NCBI GenBank assembly: GCA_949710005.1
Contig: OX453283.1
Location: 22,481,204-22,545,203 of the forward strand
DNA length: 64,000 bases
Source: Ricordea florida
Lineage: Eukaryota; Cnidaria; Anthozoa; Corallimorpharia; Ricordeidae
Direction: 5' to 3'
The notes beneath the pieces are model-generated. The model did no database searches. It was not told the DNA's origin and saw only the letters and a program-made list of their open reading frames with translations. The translations under genes and the position numbers were made by a program. The stretch's first letter is position 1, and each line of letters starts with the position of its first letter. Shown one piece after another: positions 39,901 through 49,025 of the stretch.

Positions 39901-40615
39901 CATAGATAAAGCGAATGAAGACCCACTTGGTGCTAGGTCGCTCGATTTGGTTAACACTCAAGCGCTTCTCGTCTTCCGCCTGCACCCAGTCTCTAGCTTC
40001 CGTCTCGAGCCGCTGGATCCAAGGGCTGCCTTTTGCTGTTTTGCGAAACAAGATAATTTCTCCCGTTTCGAGGTTCCGGAGTCGATAGGTGTAGCTGTAG
40101 CGCAGATAACAGCTGGTCTCGACCCGCTTGCGGAGCTTATCCATTATCCGGGCCACAAGAGGACCATCAACACCTCGATAGAAAGTCCACTTCCAGAAGC
40201 GCCTACCTCCTACCTCACCTTCTCTTTCCCCATCCAACTCTTCGAGTATACGGGGGCCTTCTCGCACCAGAGATCGCGCTAAGGGGGTTCGCCGGTTTTC
40301 AATTTTTCTACGAGCTTCTGCTCTCATCGTTGGAGTAGTCCTCTTTCGGACACCCTCCGCGAGAAGAGCAGCGTCAACCTCTCTCGCAAGTTGATGGAGT
40401 TCACGGGCGCGTTGCCACTTCTTGTGTGGGTTCTCTATATCCCCTCTGGTTATAGCAGGGTATCTCCCCGTCTTTAGCGCTCTCCGGAGTCTTTTCCTCC
40501 ACTCCGCGGCACGTGCCTCTGCGATAGCTCGCAAAAGGTCAGCTTTTCGTAACCTCGAGCTCGCGGTCAAACCATAGCTTCTTGCTAAAGAGCGTAACTC
40601 TTTGACGGTGGACAT
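36638..40615 (-). CDS. PolB: Polinton protein-primed DNA polymerase B
   Basis: The ATG at 40615 (MSTVKELRSLARSYGLTASS) is preferred; the longer reading begins at TTG inside the terminal repeat. About 1325 residues, all open. Order: a SAP-like helix pair at the N-terminus; a long basic region; a C2H2 zinc finger (CGNCNARFTHSNSLHRHADR, about 39.4-39.5 kb); an endonuclease-like block VDGYDPISKTVFQYNGCLWH; exonuclease I YDFESY (about 38.9 kb) and II GFNSGKYDLN; polymerase motif A DANALYLS (about 37.88 kb), B LLGNSCYGKF (about 37.37 kb) and C MDTDSLYMG (about 37.07 kb). All catalytic acids are present. It would replicate the element from protein-primed ends. Its 3' end overlaps the converging integrase frame. 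No TATA-type box is evident at its start. Confidence 0.95.
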   Translation of the reverse strand: MSTVKELRSLARSYGLTASSRLRKADLLRAIAEARAAEWRKRLRRALKTGRYPAITRGDIENPHKKWQRARELHQLAREVDAALLAEGVRKRTTPTMRAEARRKIENRRTPLARSLVREGPRILEELDGEREGEVGGRRFWKWTFYRGVDGPLVARIMDKLRKRVETSCYLRYSYTYRLRNLETGEIILFRKTAKGSPWIQRLETEARDWVQAEDEKRLSVNQIERPSTKWVFIRFIYVEVKVVVDRQAPLLGTGPLPDWLRGKRGLYSLDTYGDNLCLFRFIAVHRGARVDRCTLQASALAREIYKPPETCPGVSQDELRKVEQHFRLGIRVYEPQESGDWLHRRHPAHYERVGTPPMTIGVYEGHAFLIRDIQKLAKKFVCGNCNARFTHSNSLHRHADRCTQGETKVVCRGEKVEAPPSVYEKAFYPQKWDSIQAVQWLEHEARTRGIHIHHQLCGHGRERMIEDSQVDGYDPISKTVFQYNGCLWHGCKVCFPTARQRRELLLNLTKKKGSSVTREMAYQQTLAREAKIRAAGYQLVVRWQHERPAPWRNERIPDQKNETYPHAIVYDFESYLDKSSRRQPTQDLTLEGVHVPISVSIADTLDPAPEHLCIRDPKLLVEEFIRALERRAQRLRADVRARFLPDTIELLPKKYREAIEEWCDQVPVLGFNSGKYDLNLIRNHFVPEICKTTDQSIKVGCKENQVMYITTPGFKFLDVLNYIGPGKTYDAWVKAYGCILTKSWFPYEWFDSHDKLDFPCLPDYPQWFSKLKGKYLLSLSEYRDCKRVFREKGMQTFADWLRYYNNLDVGPFVEALAKMRDFHTAYGIDIFKDAVSLPGVSMRFVLRGTLRSSNPPELYAPNKEAYDMLKAAVVGGPSIVFTRYHEVGVSRIRSHQYDQAHQCQRILGYDANALYLSTMAAPMPCGEGTVIHYRSPDDVDGFVEALREGRWFGFAEVDIEVPEHLWRKFEEMPPLFYNKEIPIEAVPQEMLDYLERMGRTRSTDPKLVGALSAKKILLYAPLLRWYLAHGLVVTAVYRTINYKPQKIFGWFVDQVTEARREGDTNKDKALFADLFKLLGNSCYGKFIEALERQTLVSYTADEAVVDRALRSSWFEDLDEIGSAYEIHRRKQKIEITRPFQIGITVYQLAKLRMLEFYYDLLDHFVDRRSFELLQMDTDSLYMGIAGKNLDDVVRPELREEFEGCKKKWLAWDKWSGRTPGLFKLEFEGTRAIALCSKAYYVDSEGKSKTSAKGMSKKDNDLTWRRYKTTLDGALDLAENRGFRMDHGKMTTYHQEKLGLSTYYDKRRVIPDGIHTEPLEYTFRR

Positions 40616-40639
40616 AATGTGGGAGTACAATAAAACAAA

Positions 40640-40909
40640 TTGCGCCAACGTTTTTCCGAAGATTTATAGTATGCATATTTGTCTAAATTGAAATAGCTCA
40701 TTATTTCTCGGAAAACGCTCGGAAAATCTTCGGAAATCTTCGGGCATCTTCGGGTCATCTTCGTGCACCACACCAATTCGTATTTGTTTGCCTTGGGAGT
40801 CTTTCCGCCTTGAAATACAGCTTCTATAGACATGTTAACGTTTTAAGCGTTTCCTCTCTGAAAAACGGTTCCTAGGTGGTGGTATTATAAGTGTACCTAT
40901 TATACTACT
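40640..40909 (-). repeat. Polinton right terminal inverted repeat
   Basis: Complement of 26957-27226 with a few mismatches (for example near GAGAAATAATGAG versus GAGAGTTAATGAG). It ends ...TATACTACT, followed by the duplicated CATTG. Confidence 0.9.
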
Positions 40910-41295
40910 CATTGGTATATACCAACTCAGCAACCTTAGAATTTTCATTTGAACAATCTGATTGGCTGTCCACCTCGGGATATTCAACACTGTCCACTTC
41001 CTCGGAGATGAATAATTTGGGGGGTTCTGTGTAATCCGTGTTTGGGGAAAAAAATGGCGTCCAAGCTACCGAAATATAGCTGTCGTCGACTTACGCTTTT
41101 CAGCTTTTTGGGTTTACTAGGGAAATTAAGCAAAAGACTACCAGGATGAAACGTTGAACAGAGCGCAAATGAACGACACTCCAACCATGCATGCAACTGA
41201 CTTCTGAAGGGCAACTGTGAGCTGCTTGCCGGTGTTGAAGGGTCATGGGTTTGAGCCTCGTTCAAGCCTGAAATTTTTTTCAAATCTTATCTTTG
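40910..41295. repeat. Host dispersed repeat, copy A, right part
   Basis: CATTGGTATATACCAACTCA onwards matches 50202-50575 almost base for base, continuing the repeat broken by the Polinton. Confidence 0.75.
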
Positions 41296-41479
41296 CAACT
41301 GCTCAAGTTGTTCACGTGAATGCGATGATGTTTCACTTCTTATATCTCTTCCGCAGTTTGCATATATGAAATTTTCATACATTGACATTCAGATGAGATA
41401 GTCTGGGCATAGCTTGCGTGAATAAGTCTCCTGCACATGGAGATTGGACCTTACGAAAGTGTTTCCGTCCGTCCGTCCG

Positions 41480-41567
<88 letters not shown>

Positions 41568-42312
41568 CTCTCGTTTCTAAACTTAAGAATTCTGGCCTAC
41601 CGCGCAATGTCATCTATTTAATAACAGGCCGGACGACTACGACAAAATTGACGAGAATCAAAGGTAAGAGCTATCTCACAATCATTATCGTCAAATAAGT
41701 ATCTCACGATACTGCAAGTATAGCCACAGGTCTAGAGATGGCAATCCAAAACCAGCGAGTTCCACTCGTTCCGATTCATCACGTCCAACAACGAGGCCAA
41801 ATGCCACGGACTATGGGCTCCAGTTCTGATTTCCTGGCAGCTGGATTTCCACCAAGTTTTTGAGGATTTCCACCGACTTTTCCTTCCCGGTTTCAGTATC
41901 GCATGTCAGCGTCCAGCTGTGCTGATATTCCCGTAAATTGCATTATTACTCTGGCTGTGCCTTCAATTTCTTCTCCAGAGACAACGAAAATTCCCAGTCG
42001 CAACCACAGAAAAAAAGAAGGGCTTACATCATTGAATCAGACGACGAGGACTGAAGTTTGAAGTTAAAACCGCGTTTTGCTCTCCAGAGCACCGTGCTTG
42101 AAGTGAATGAAAAATGTTTTTGCCTATGTTACGTTCGACTGCGTTTTTGACAGATGACTTCAATATTGAAATGCAAAAGCGTTTCCGGTTCCTCTTTTTT
42201 CTTAAAAACCGGTCACAAGATCAATAAAATATTGGATTCTGACCAACTAAAAACCTGCATAAGGACTATAGCTAATTAATGGTGAGATTTTGAATATGGA
42301 TGTAATAAAGTG
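41296..42312. other. Intergenic DNA with a (CT)n microsatellite
   Basis: A CT tract of about 85 bp lies at 41479-41563, preceded by GTCC repeats. No exon is supported; leucine/serine or arginine/glutamate ORFs here are the microsatellite translated. Confidence 0.6.
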
Positions 42313-42546
42313 GTAATTGAACTTCGTCTCATGCAATTGTGGTCTGAAATCATACTTGTGATTTCAAATCACGCATATGATTTCAGACCAAATTGCACTC
42401 CACTTAGTTCAATTACTTAGCAATTAATGATTGAGGCTGAGTAGGATATGAAGAATTAAGCGGATCGAGGAAGGTGTTGGATAACACCCTTCCGATATCC
42501 GCTTAATTCTTCTTAATATTTTACGAAAGCCGAATTCATTAATTGC
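42313..42546. repeat. Two adjacent inverted repeats
   Basis: 42313-42412: TAATTGAACT and TGGTCTGAAATCAT pair with ATGATTTCAGACCA and AGTTCAATTA. 42420-42546: AGCAATTAATGA and AAGAATTAAGCGGAT pair with ATCCGCTTAATTCTT and TTCATTAATTGCT. Both are probably small MITEs. Confidence 0.6.
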
Positions 42547-42865
42547 TTTATTATTTATCAAAATATTTTCAAACACTCCAAGGAGAAAATGAGCTTTATT
42601 TTCACAAATTTCACACCCACCAGCAATATAACAAAACAACAAAATAACACAAGCTCGTCCCCAGGTCTTCTCGGTTAACGGTGCATTAACCTGCGAAGCG
42701 CTGCATTTTTGACGTCATTTCCTCGTTAAAGTGAAAATTCGTCCAAATTTGGTCATCAGTAACTGGTTATGGTGAATTAAACGTGTGCTTTTAGCCAATC
42801 AGAATCGGGGAAATATTTTGAATGAATAATAACATTATTTATTGAACTCATATCATACCTCATTA
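42547..42865. other. Intergenic DNA upstream of pentraxin copy 1
   Basis: No feature was recognised other than the TA target at 42864-42865. Confidence 0.4.
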
Positions 42866-43416
42866 CAGCAGAGATTATATTGGCGCGAACACCTGAAATA
42901 TGTCTGGAATGTTGATTGTGTTGCAACCAAAAAAACATAAATTACCAAAATAGTTAATCTCCCTCACCCAACAAAAAAGTGTTTACGCTTACTGCATTAG
43001 CTGCGAAGCGATGGAAATCAAAAAACTCTAGCGGCTTACCTTACAACATTGTAACTTGCGATCAGGCGTAACTACCGATTTCGATCGTTACAAAAACTTT
43101 GAAAACTTGCGCGCCAAACCGTCGCGTGCGTAGGCCCGGCACATCGGCTCTGTAATTTATTTCAAAATCGCTCAAACCTGTATTCTTCGCTATTATAGCA
43201 AATACTGTAAAGGAAGGAAACAGGAAGGAAAAGCAATTGTTTACTTGTAAAAAGACTGAATGTTAAAACAAAATGAAAATAATTTGTTCCGTGACAGATA
43301 GGAAACCGTTCGTTGCCTGTGGTTTCTTTGGTGTGATGATCTTGTCTGTGATTGGTTACATCACAATAAACATTCCAGACATATTTTAGGTGTTCACGCC
43401 AATATGATCACCGCTG
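42866..43416. mobile_element. MITE, 551 bp, Tc1/mariner-like TA insertion, 5' of pentraxin copy 1
   Basis: Termini are CAGCAGAGATTATATTGGCG and the complement ending CACCGCTG; arms of about 45 bp. TA is duplicated (42864-42865, 43417-43418). The empty site is seen upstream of pentraxin copy 2 (ATACCTCATTAAATATTCAT at about 50911-50930). The right edge is 73 bp from the copy 1 ATG. Confidence 0.8.
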
Positions 43417-43489
43417 TAAATATTCATCGTTTTAAACAGAAGTCACTGCCGCTGGTTATCAATTTGGAACGCGTTCGTTAGGACAGGTG

Positions 43490-43844
43490 ATGGCTTACCT
43501 AGCAATTTTCGTTCTTACCTTTCTGGATTTTGCACCTCTGTTTTAAACTGCTGCACTTCCGCGACCCAACGAAAGCGTGGAACATGACGGCAAAGTTTAT
43601 ATCACTGGACACCATAACCATGTTGTAATCTCGAATTACGGCAACATTGATGGGGACGCAGTAGCTGAGATTCATAAAAAGCTGAATTCTCTGATCAAGA
43701 AGGACTTGGAGTTGTCCAATAAGATTCAAGAATTGGATTTGAGGATTTTGATGCTGAAGCAGACGGAGAAAAGGTTTTCCTCGATGAACAAGACGATGAT
43801 AGAATTGAACAACAAGATCCACAATGCGACGCTAAGTAAACGAG
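43490..43844 (+). pseudogene. Pentraxin copy 1, exon 1 (signal peptide and coiled coil, stop inside)
   Basis: ATG 43490 opens MAYLAIFVLTFLDFAPLF, then TAA at 43544-43546 (codon 19), where copy 2 has a Gln codon. The rest stays open: DGKVYITGHHNHVVISNYG, a coiled coil (KKDLELSNKIQELDLRILML) and donor CGAG|GTAACA in phase 1. The stop lies in the signal peptide, so a normal secreted product is not expected unless another ATG is used. The nucleotide sequence is over 90 percent like copy 2 exon 1 by eye. Confidence 0.8.
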
Positions 43845-45835
43845 GTAACAAAGGCATTTGTAGTTGATTACAAAGCTGGGGTTATTTGGGAGAGAAATGA
43901 ATCCTTTTAATTTTCACCCGGCTTCAACTTGGTAAACACCACAAGTTAGAAAGCAAAGAAGGAATAATCGTTTAACACTTATCAGTAATTCATCTCGCAT
44001 TTAATTTAGCATTGAGCTGAACTCATGGTTGTATTGAAAATGGTAGTTTTGACTCTAAAAACACCAAACATAATCACCAAAGAAGACAGACTAAACAGAA
44101 ACCTACATTACGAAAAAGGCTCGATCGGACAGTACTGTTCAGTAGCTTTGCAAAGAATGCTCTCACTGCATGGCTTGATCCACAGACTGGAGGAAGTTAG
44201 AAACACACTGTACAGTAAAACAAACAGTACAGTACCACAGTACAGTACTGTTCAGTAAATTTACAAAGAATGGTCACACTGCATGGTTTGATCCACAGAT
44301 GTTGTAAAGACCACATTTATTAGCAAAAAAGCCGTTCTAAAGTACAGCGAATGAACGCCGCGTACCATATACAGAAAAACATGAATAACACGGAAGTAAC
44401 AAATAACACGGAAGTAACATAAATAAACAAGGAAATAACTCTGCTTGTTAAATTGTACTGCTATATATCACTCTTAATGAAAGTGAGCCGCAATATGGAG
44501 AATTAATAAGAAAAAATACACAAGTTAAAAAAAAACATAAGTTCTCTCCGTCGCAACTCACCTTTATAATCACTCAAGACTTTTCCCCTCGAAGCTCAGA
44601 CGACTTAGGGACGGACCATTAGAAAAGTGATGGGGGGGGGGGTGGGGAATTTTCAGCTTGCACGAATTTTTGTTTTTCGCTCACTGCTTTGGAAGGAATT
44701 TTTTTTTCAGGTGAACCTCTCTGCACGAATTTTTTTACTACGTGTGAAAAAGTCACAGTTGGACCTTCCTTCTGCATGAATTTTTTTTTACCTTCTTCTT
44801 TGCATGAATTTTTTTTTTGTTTTTTCCCCACCCCTCCCCCCTCACCCCCCATCACTTTTCTAATGGTCCGTCCCTTATCTGTAGCGCATGGTAGATTGGT
44901 TGCGCAGGTCATGCGTTTAATTTTGTAAGCAAGGACAAGTAATTTTCTTTGTCTCTAGTGGTTCTTACTTAGAGCACTAGGAGAGTCTGAATGGGGTTTG
45001 AATGTTTGTTGTTATTTTCCTAGAATTTTACGCGTTTGCTGTTAAATTGGCCAAGTTTTTTTTCATGTTAACTGTTTCCGACGAAAATACTGTTAAGTGA
45101 TTGGAGGATTCTTCGGACATCTTCGGTACTGGTCGGACCTCTTCGTTAGCTTCGAAAATCTTCGACAGTCTTCCGGAATCTTTGGCAGTCTTCGGAAATA
45201 TTATGAAATAATCCTGAATAGTAGTAAAATAGGCAAAAACTCCTTGGTATACTTAACAAAACAATATTGGTCTTTTGGAGCCGTTATTTGCTTTTTTCTG
45301 GAAGAAAAATTACAGCTTAAAAAAATTTTAATAATAGTGTTAAAATGCCTAAAATTTCAGTTTCATGTTACAAAGCCAAAACATTAAGTGTTTAGTGTTA
45401 TCGAGGTAGCCCCATTAAGACCCTCTACTAGCGCTTGTAATAACGCAAGGTATAATTTGCTTAAAATTGCCTTCATAGTGGGAGGATCAAATCCTATAAT
45501 TTAGCAATCTTTAGACGCTCCATTTTAGGGGTCGCGAATGGTGAATGCGAGACTTTGCGAGACGGCGAGACAAGCGTTTTTCTTTGCGAGCCCGAGACAT
45601 TTTGACTTTTTAGATTGCGAGACCGAGACTTCAAAGTGTTTTGAGTGCGAGATTCTTTCTAATAAAAATTGAGACGCACGTAACCGCTAAAAAACGAGAC
45701 TGCGAGACCCGTGAAATTCGACTAAAATTTAGCGAGACCCAGAGTTTTTGAAGGACCATTCGCCACCTCTCATTTTGCTCGTTCCTGAGGCGTTTGAAGT
45801 GTTTTATTATTATTATTTTTTTGTTTTCTACGTAG
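43845..45835. other. Intron 1 of pentraxin copy 1
   Basis: The first 240 bases match intron 1 of copy 2; from about 44126 the sequence matches intron 1 of copy 3 (61420-62960). It holds part of the 106-bp minisatellite (44126-44320), a GGGACGG MITE absent from copy 3, a TCTTCGGA-rich block (45105-45195) and a 'gcgagac'-rich block (45528-45770). Confidence 0.65.
44608..44874. mobile_element. MITE GGGACGG family, copy 4
   Basis: Complete copy in reverse orientation to the others, flanked by TTA (44605-44607 and 44875-44877). It is absent at the equivalent place of pentraxin copy 3 (about 62040), which gives the empty site. Confidence 0.8.
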
Positions 45836-46049
45836 GTTATGCTCTGCTATTTCCCCGCAAGGGAACTACAGATTACGTCATCACTCGTGGGATGCCCAGT
45901 CTCACAGAGATCACAGCTTGTTTTTGGATGAAGTCCGCTGATACGGGGAACCAAGGAACACTGCTGAGTTACAGCGTTGCGGGAGAAGACAATGAGTTTC
46001 TTCTGATTGATTACAGGAAATTCGGAATTTGGGTGGCTGATGAATCAAG
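45836..46049 (+). pseudogene. Pentraxin copy 1, exon 2
   Basis: Acceptor CGTAG|GT; frame reads YALLFPRKGTTDYVITRGMP, SLTEITACFWMKSADTGNQG, then FLLIDYRKFGIWVADES. This is the first third of a pentraxin beta sandwich. 214 bp, phase 1 in and phase 2 out. The donor is AG|GTGCAC, weak, and shared with copy 3; copy 2 has GTAAGT. It is nearly identical to copy 3 exon 2. Confidence 0.75.
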
Positions 46050-46269
46050 GTGCACAACTCAGTTATACAAATTTAACGTAGTTGTTTTGAAGAGAGCTCT
46101 CAACTCTTATTCCAAAGTTGCAACTAATATTATTCTATTCTGCGACATTAATAATAATAAATTATAATAATAATTATAATAAAGTAATAATAATAATAAC
46201 TATTATTATTATTCATTCAAAATATTTCTCCGTGTCTGATTGCCCAAGATGTCCTGTGTAATTCGTCAT

Positions 46270-46650
46270 ATCCAGCAAGATGACGTCAAGTGTCCAAAAA
46301 TCCATGCTATTTTCCTACAACTGACGTCAATCGTGGTATAATAGCATGGATTTTTGGACACTTGACGTCACGAAACGTTCATATCTGAGAGAGTAGGAAA
46401 ATCGCGGATGAAAGGTTTTCAGCATTGAATGAGAAAGATATCAGTAATTTGCTAAGAGAAAACGACAGTTCAACACGCAAGAATCGACAAAAGCGAGTGC
46501 GCTAATTTTCAATACCTATCTGGATGATAAGACGTCTGCAATCCACAAGCAGCCCAGGAATTGGCGTCGATCTTGGGGACGTTTTACGCCGAAGTGCGAA
46601 CAATGAATGGAAAACTGTACGCGAAAAGCTCTGGAAATATTTTGAATGCA
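46270..46650 (+). repeat. Intron 2 repeats: palindrome and Crypton-like fragment
   Basis: 46274-46370 is a palindrome (TGACGTCAAGTGTCCAAAAA...TTTTTGGACACTTGACGTCA). It is followed by a decayed coding piece (LNEKDISNLLREN, then a frameshift). The same pair recurs at 63404-63855 in intron 2 of copy 3, where the coding piece is longer. AAT microsatellites lie at 46145-46215 and 46915-46960. Confidence 0.55.
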
Positions 46651-47470
46651 TAATAAAACAATTATTGGATTCGGCTTCTGTATAATATGGAGAATTGTGG
46701 GATCACTGCCGGTATCTGGGCAACTGTGTACCTACCCCTCCCCTAACCCAACAAGTTACAACAAGTTAAAAAGTTAGTGTTAATGTTGGGTTAGGGGAGG
46801 GGTAGGTGCACAGTTGCAGAATTGTGCAGATCTCGTAGAATGCTTTCTGCCACAACCTTGGGCTTCGGCGTATAACACCCTCCTTGATCTACATAATTCT
46901 TGCAATTCTTGCAATAAAAATAATAATAATAATGATAATAATAATGATAATAATAACAATAAGATAATAGGTATATGAAAGAAACTGAGTAGATATGCAG
47001 ATCTTCGGACAGATGTAGCGCGCAAGTGGAACACTGTGAACGCTACCTTAATCTCTATGATGATTGGTGCGCTCGGCTCCGTTCCCAACTTTAGTAACAA
47101 TCTAGATAGACTTGGAATCAATCCTCATGTTGCCCCCTTCCTACCCCACCCCAAGAGATATCAACACTGCTTGGAGCTGTAGACCTCTACGCAGAGTGCC
47201 CTCTATCTCGACATGACTTGATGAGGAGCAAACAATCGAAAGACCTCCAGAATAACAATATGCTGTGCGAAGAGGCAATTATTAGTAATAGTAACGAATT
47301 AAAAAATGCCGCCATCTATTTGGTGAATTTTTATGGCTAGTCACAGAAGCATCATTTTCTACGCGAAATGTTGCTATATATTTTTAAGCACTCTAGACCG
47401 TTCAAAGGAATTTTGGGGATTCAGAGTCGTTGATGTGCTCTCACGTACTCTCATGTACTCTCATTTTCAG

Positions 47471-47598
47471 AGCTACGTCCGTATCCGCGAATGATGGAAA
47501 CTGGCATCACATATGCGCGACATGGGAAAATACCGCTGGATCATGGAAGCTGTTCAAAGATGGTTCCATTGCTGCAACTGGTCAAGGTCTCAAGAAAG
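47471..47598 (+). pseudogene. Pentraxin copy 1, exon 3
   Basis: Acceptor TTTTCAG|AGCTAC, donor AAAG|GTAAAG. It encodes the pentraxin signature region GNWHHICATWENTAGSWKLF (family pattern HxCx[ST]Wx[ST], here HICATWEN with N last) and KDGSIAATGQGLKK. Phases 2 to 1 match the neighbouring exons. Intact in itself. Confidence 0.75.
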
Positions 47599-47745
47599 GT
47601 AAAGGTTAAAACTATTTTAAGAATGCAATCAGGATAAATTCACTGGAATTTCGTGGTATGGCGCTATTTTCTAGGTAATATCCTTTTGAACGTTGTAACA
47701 AAGGTCAAGCCCTGTTGATTTTTAACTCAAATTTCTATCTCGCAG

Positions 47746-48002
47746 GTCACGTGATCCGGGGTGGTGGAACCCTGGTCATCGGTCAGGACCAGGACAAAGA
47801 GGGAGGATCGTTCCAAGATCACCAGAACTTCATGGGTGAACTGGCAGACGTAAACATTTGGAATTACGCCCTGTATTACGAGGAAATAACTCGAATGTCC
47901 CAGGCGTGCTTCATAGGAGAAGGGAATGTATTCAAGTGGGCAGATTTTAAGCTTCGCACCAGAGGGGGAGTGCAATTCATAACTCCTACATGCAATCACT
48001 AA
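47746..48002 (+). pseudogene. Pentraxin copy 1, exon 4
   Basis: Acceptor CGCAG|GTCACG. Reads GHVIRGGGTLVIGQDQDKEG, then MGELADVNIWNYAL and a C-terminus with FKWADFKLRTRGGVQFITPT. GQDQD and the GEL.DVN.WN block are the calcium-loop and core strands of pentraxins; here the acidic/amide loop residues are kept. TAA ends it, and AATAAA at 48055-48060 is a good polyadenylation signal. Total coding length would be 317 residues but for the exon 1 stop. Confidence 0.8.
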
Positions 48003-48060
48003 GGCTAGATTGGTGATTCTGCTGACCTCATTGCTTGTACTTAACGTATCATGAAATAAA

Positions 48061-49025
48061 CGTTTTCTTTGGGAAATCTTTGTGCTATATATGCTGAGCT
48101 TCAATTTTATTCTTGGTGAAATCGATGTCTCGTTCGCTGCGCTCACTCGAGAGATATCAATTTAAACCCTCAAAAGTAAATTTCATATCTCTCCACGCCC
48201 ATGTATTATTCTCTATAATCATCATACATTACCATACTCAAACAAAGGAAAATAGAATTTTAACCGAGATGTAGTCGAGGTCAATAAAAACGTGATAACG
48301 AACGAGACCAATATCCAGCATCTTGACTGAACAAGCTTGGTCAATAAAGATAGGTCCATCTTGCCCGTTCTGGTAGCCAATCAGAACTCAGGATTCGACT
48401 CATCTTGCCCGCTGGGTAACCAGCCATATAATAAATGTGCTTATTGAAAACATACAAAACACAGCAACTATCCAAAATCTACTACGGATTTACCGGATCA
48501 TACACACCCATAAGAAAACTTGCAAGATTTAATACATTATTTTATTACATGGACAATGGTGTTTTACCAGAAACTAAAACACTCATATTTTCCATATTTC
48601 CACTCAGTGAAGATATGAACAAGATATGTGCCTAATGTCCCGGATGTACGCGCGCGTCCTAACAAAATTTTCCCGCTAGTTTTTTGTCCATATAATAAAA
48701 AGAACATCACACGGTGGCTTGAAGATATGAATTTTATTATCTCGTGTTAAAAACACTCCAAAATAAAATTCATATCTTCGCACCACCGCGTAATATCCTC
48801 TATTTATTATATCTCTCAGTTAGTACGCGCGCTGTACGGCCCGCGAAATTCAAAAGTTTGTTTTGAGATATAATAAATATCTTACAAACCTCGTTTTCTC
48901 GGTCCGTACTGTAAGTTACGGATCCTCGTTTTGTCCGCTTGGATTCATGGCCCGCGCGCTTCGCGCTTAGGCCATAAATCCGAGTGAAACGAAAGTTTGA
49001 GTAAATTTTCCGATTAACCATTTGC
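48061..49025. other. Spacer between pentraxin copy 1 and repeat copy B
   Basis: Holds an inverted repeat at 48711-48790 (GAAGATATGAATTTTATT and complement), related to 13950-14040. An ORF at 48435-48635 has no convincing family match. Confidence 0.45.

Larger units (their letters stand above)
26957..40909. mobile_element. Polinton/Maverick DNA transposon (polintovirus-like), about 13.95 kb
   Basis: 270-bp terminal inverted repeats begin AGTAGTATAATAGG (the family starts with AG) and are nearly identical. CATTG is duplicated at both ends (26952-26956 and 40910-40914); the family usually makes 6 bp, so one base may have mutated. Inside are the hallmark genes: protein-primed DNA polymerase B, retroviral-type integrase, packaging ATPase, major and minor capsid candidates. 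No cysteine protease was recognised. The interior is GC-richer than the AT-rich host flanks. Core genes (polymerase, ATPase, both capsid candidates) are open; integrase, the 28971 gene and the 29683 gene carry breaks, so this copy is a recently decaying insertion. Polintons replicate by self-encoded polymerase and may form virions. Confidence 0.95.

Noticed and set aside
41389..41698. Arg/Glu- or Ser/Leu-repeat ORFs
   Set aside because: Translations of a (CT)n microsatellite.
48435..48635. ORF with NTLFYYMDNGVLPE, reminiscent of LINE C-termini
   Set aside because: The match is a few residues only and the surrounding sequence does not support a retrotransposon.
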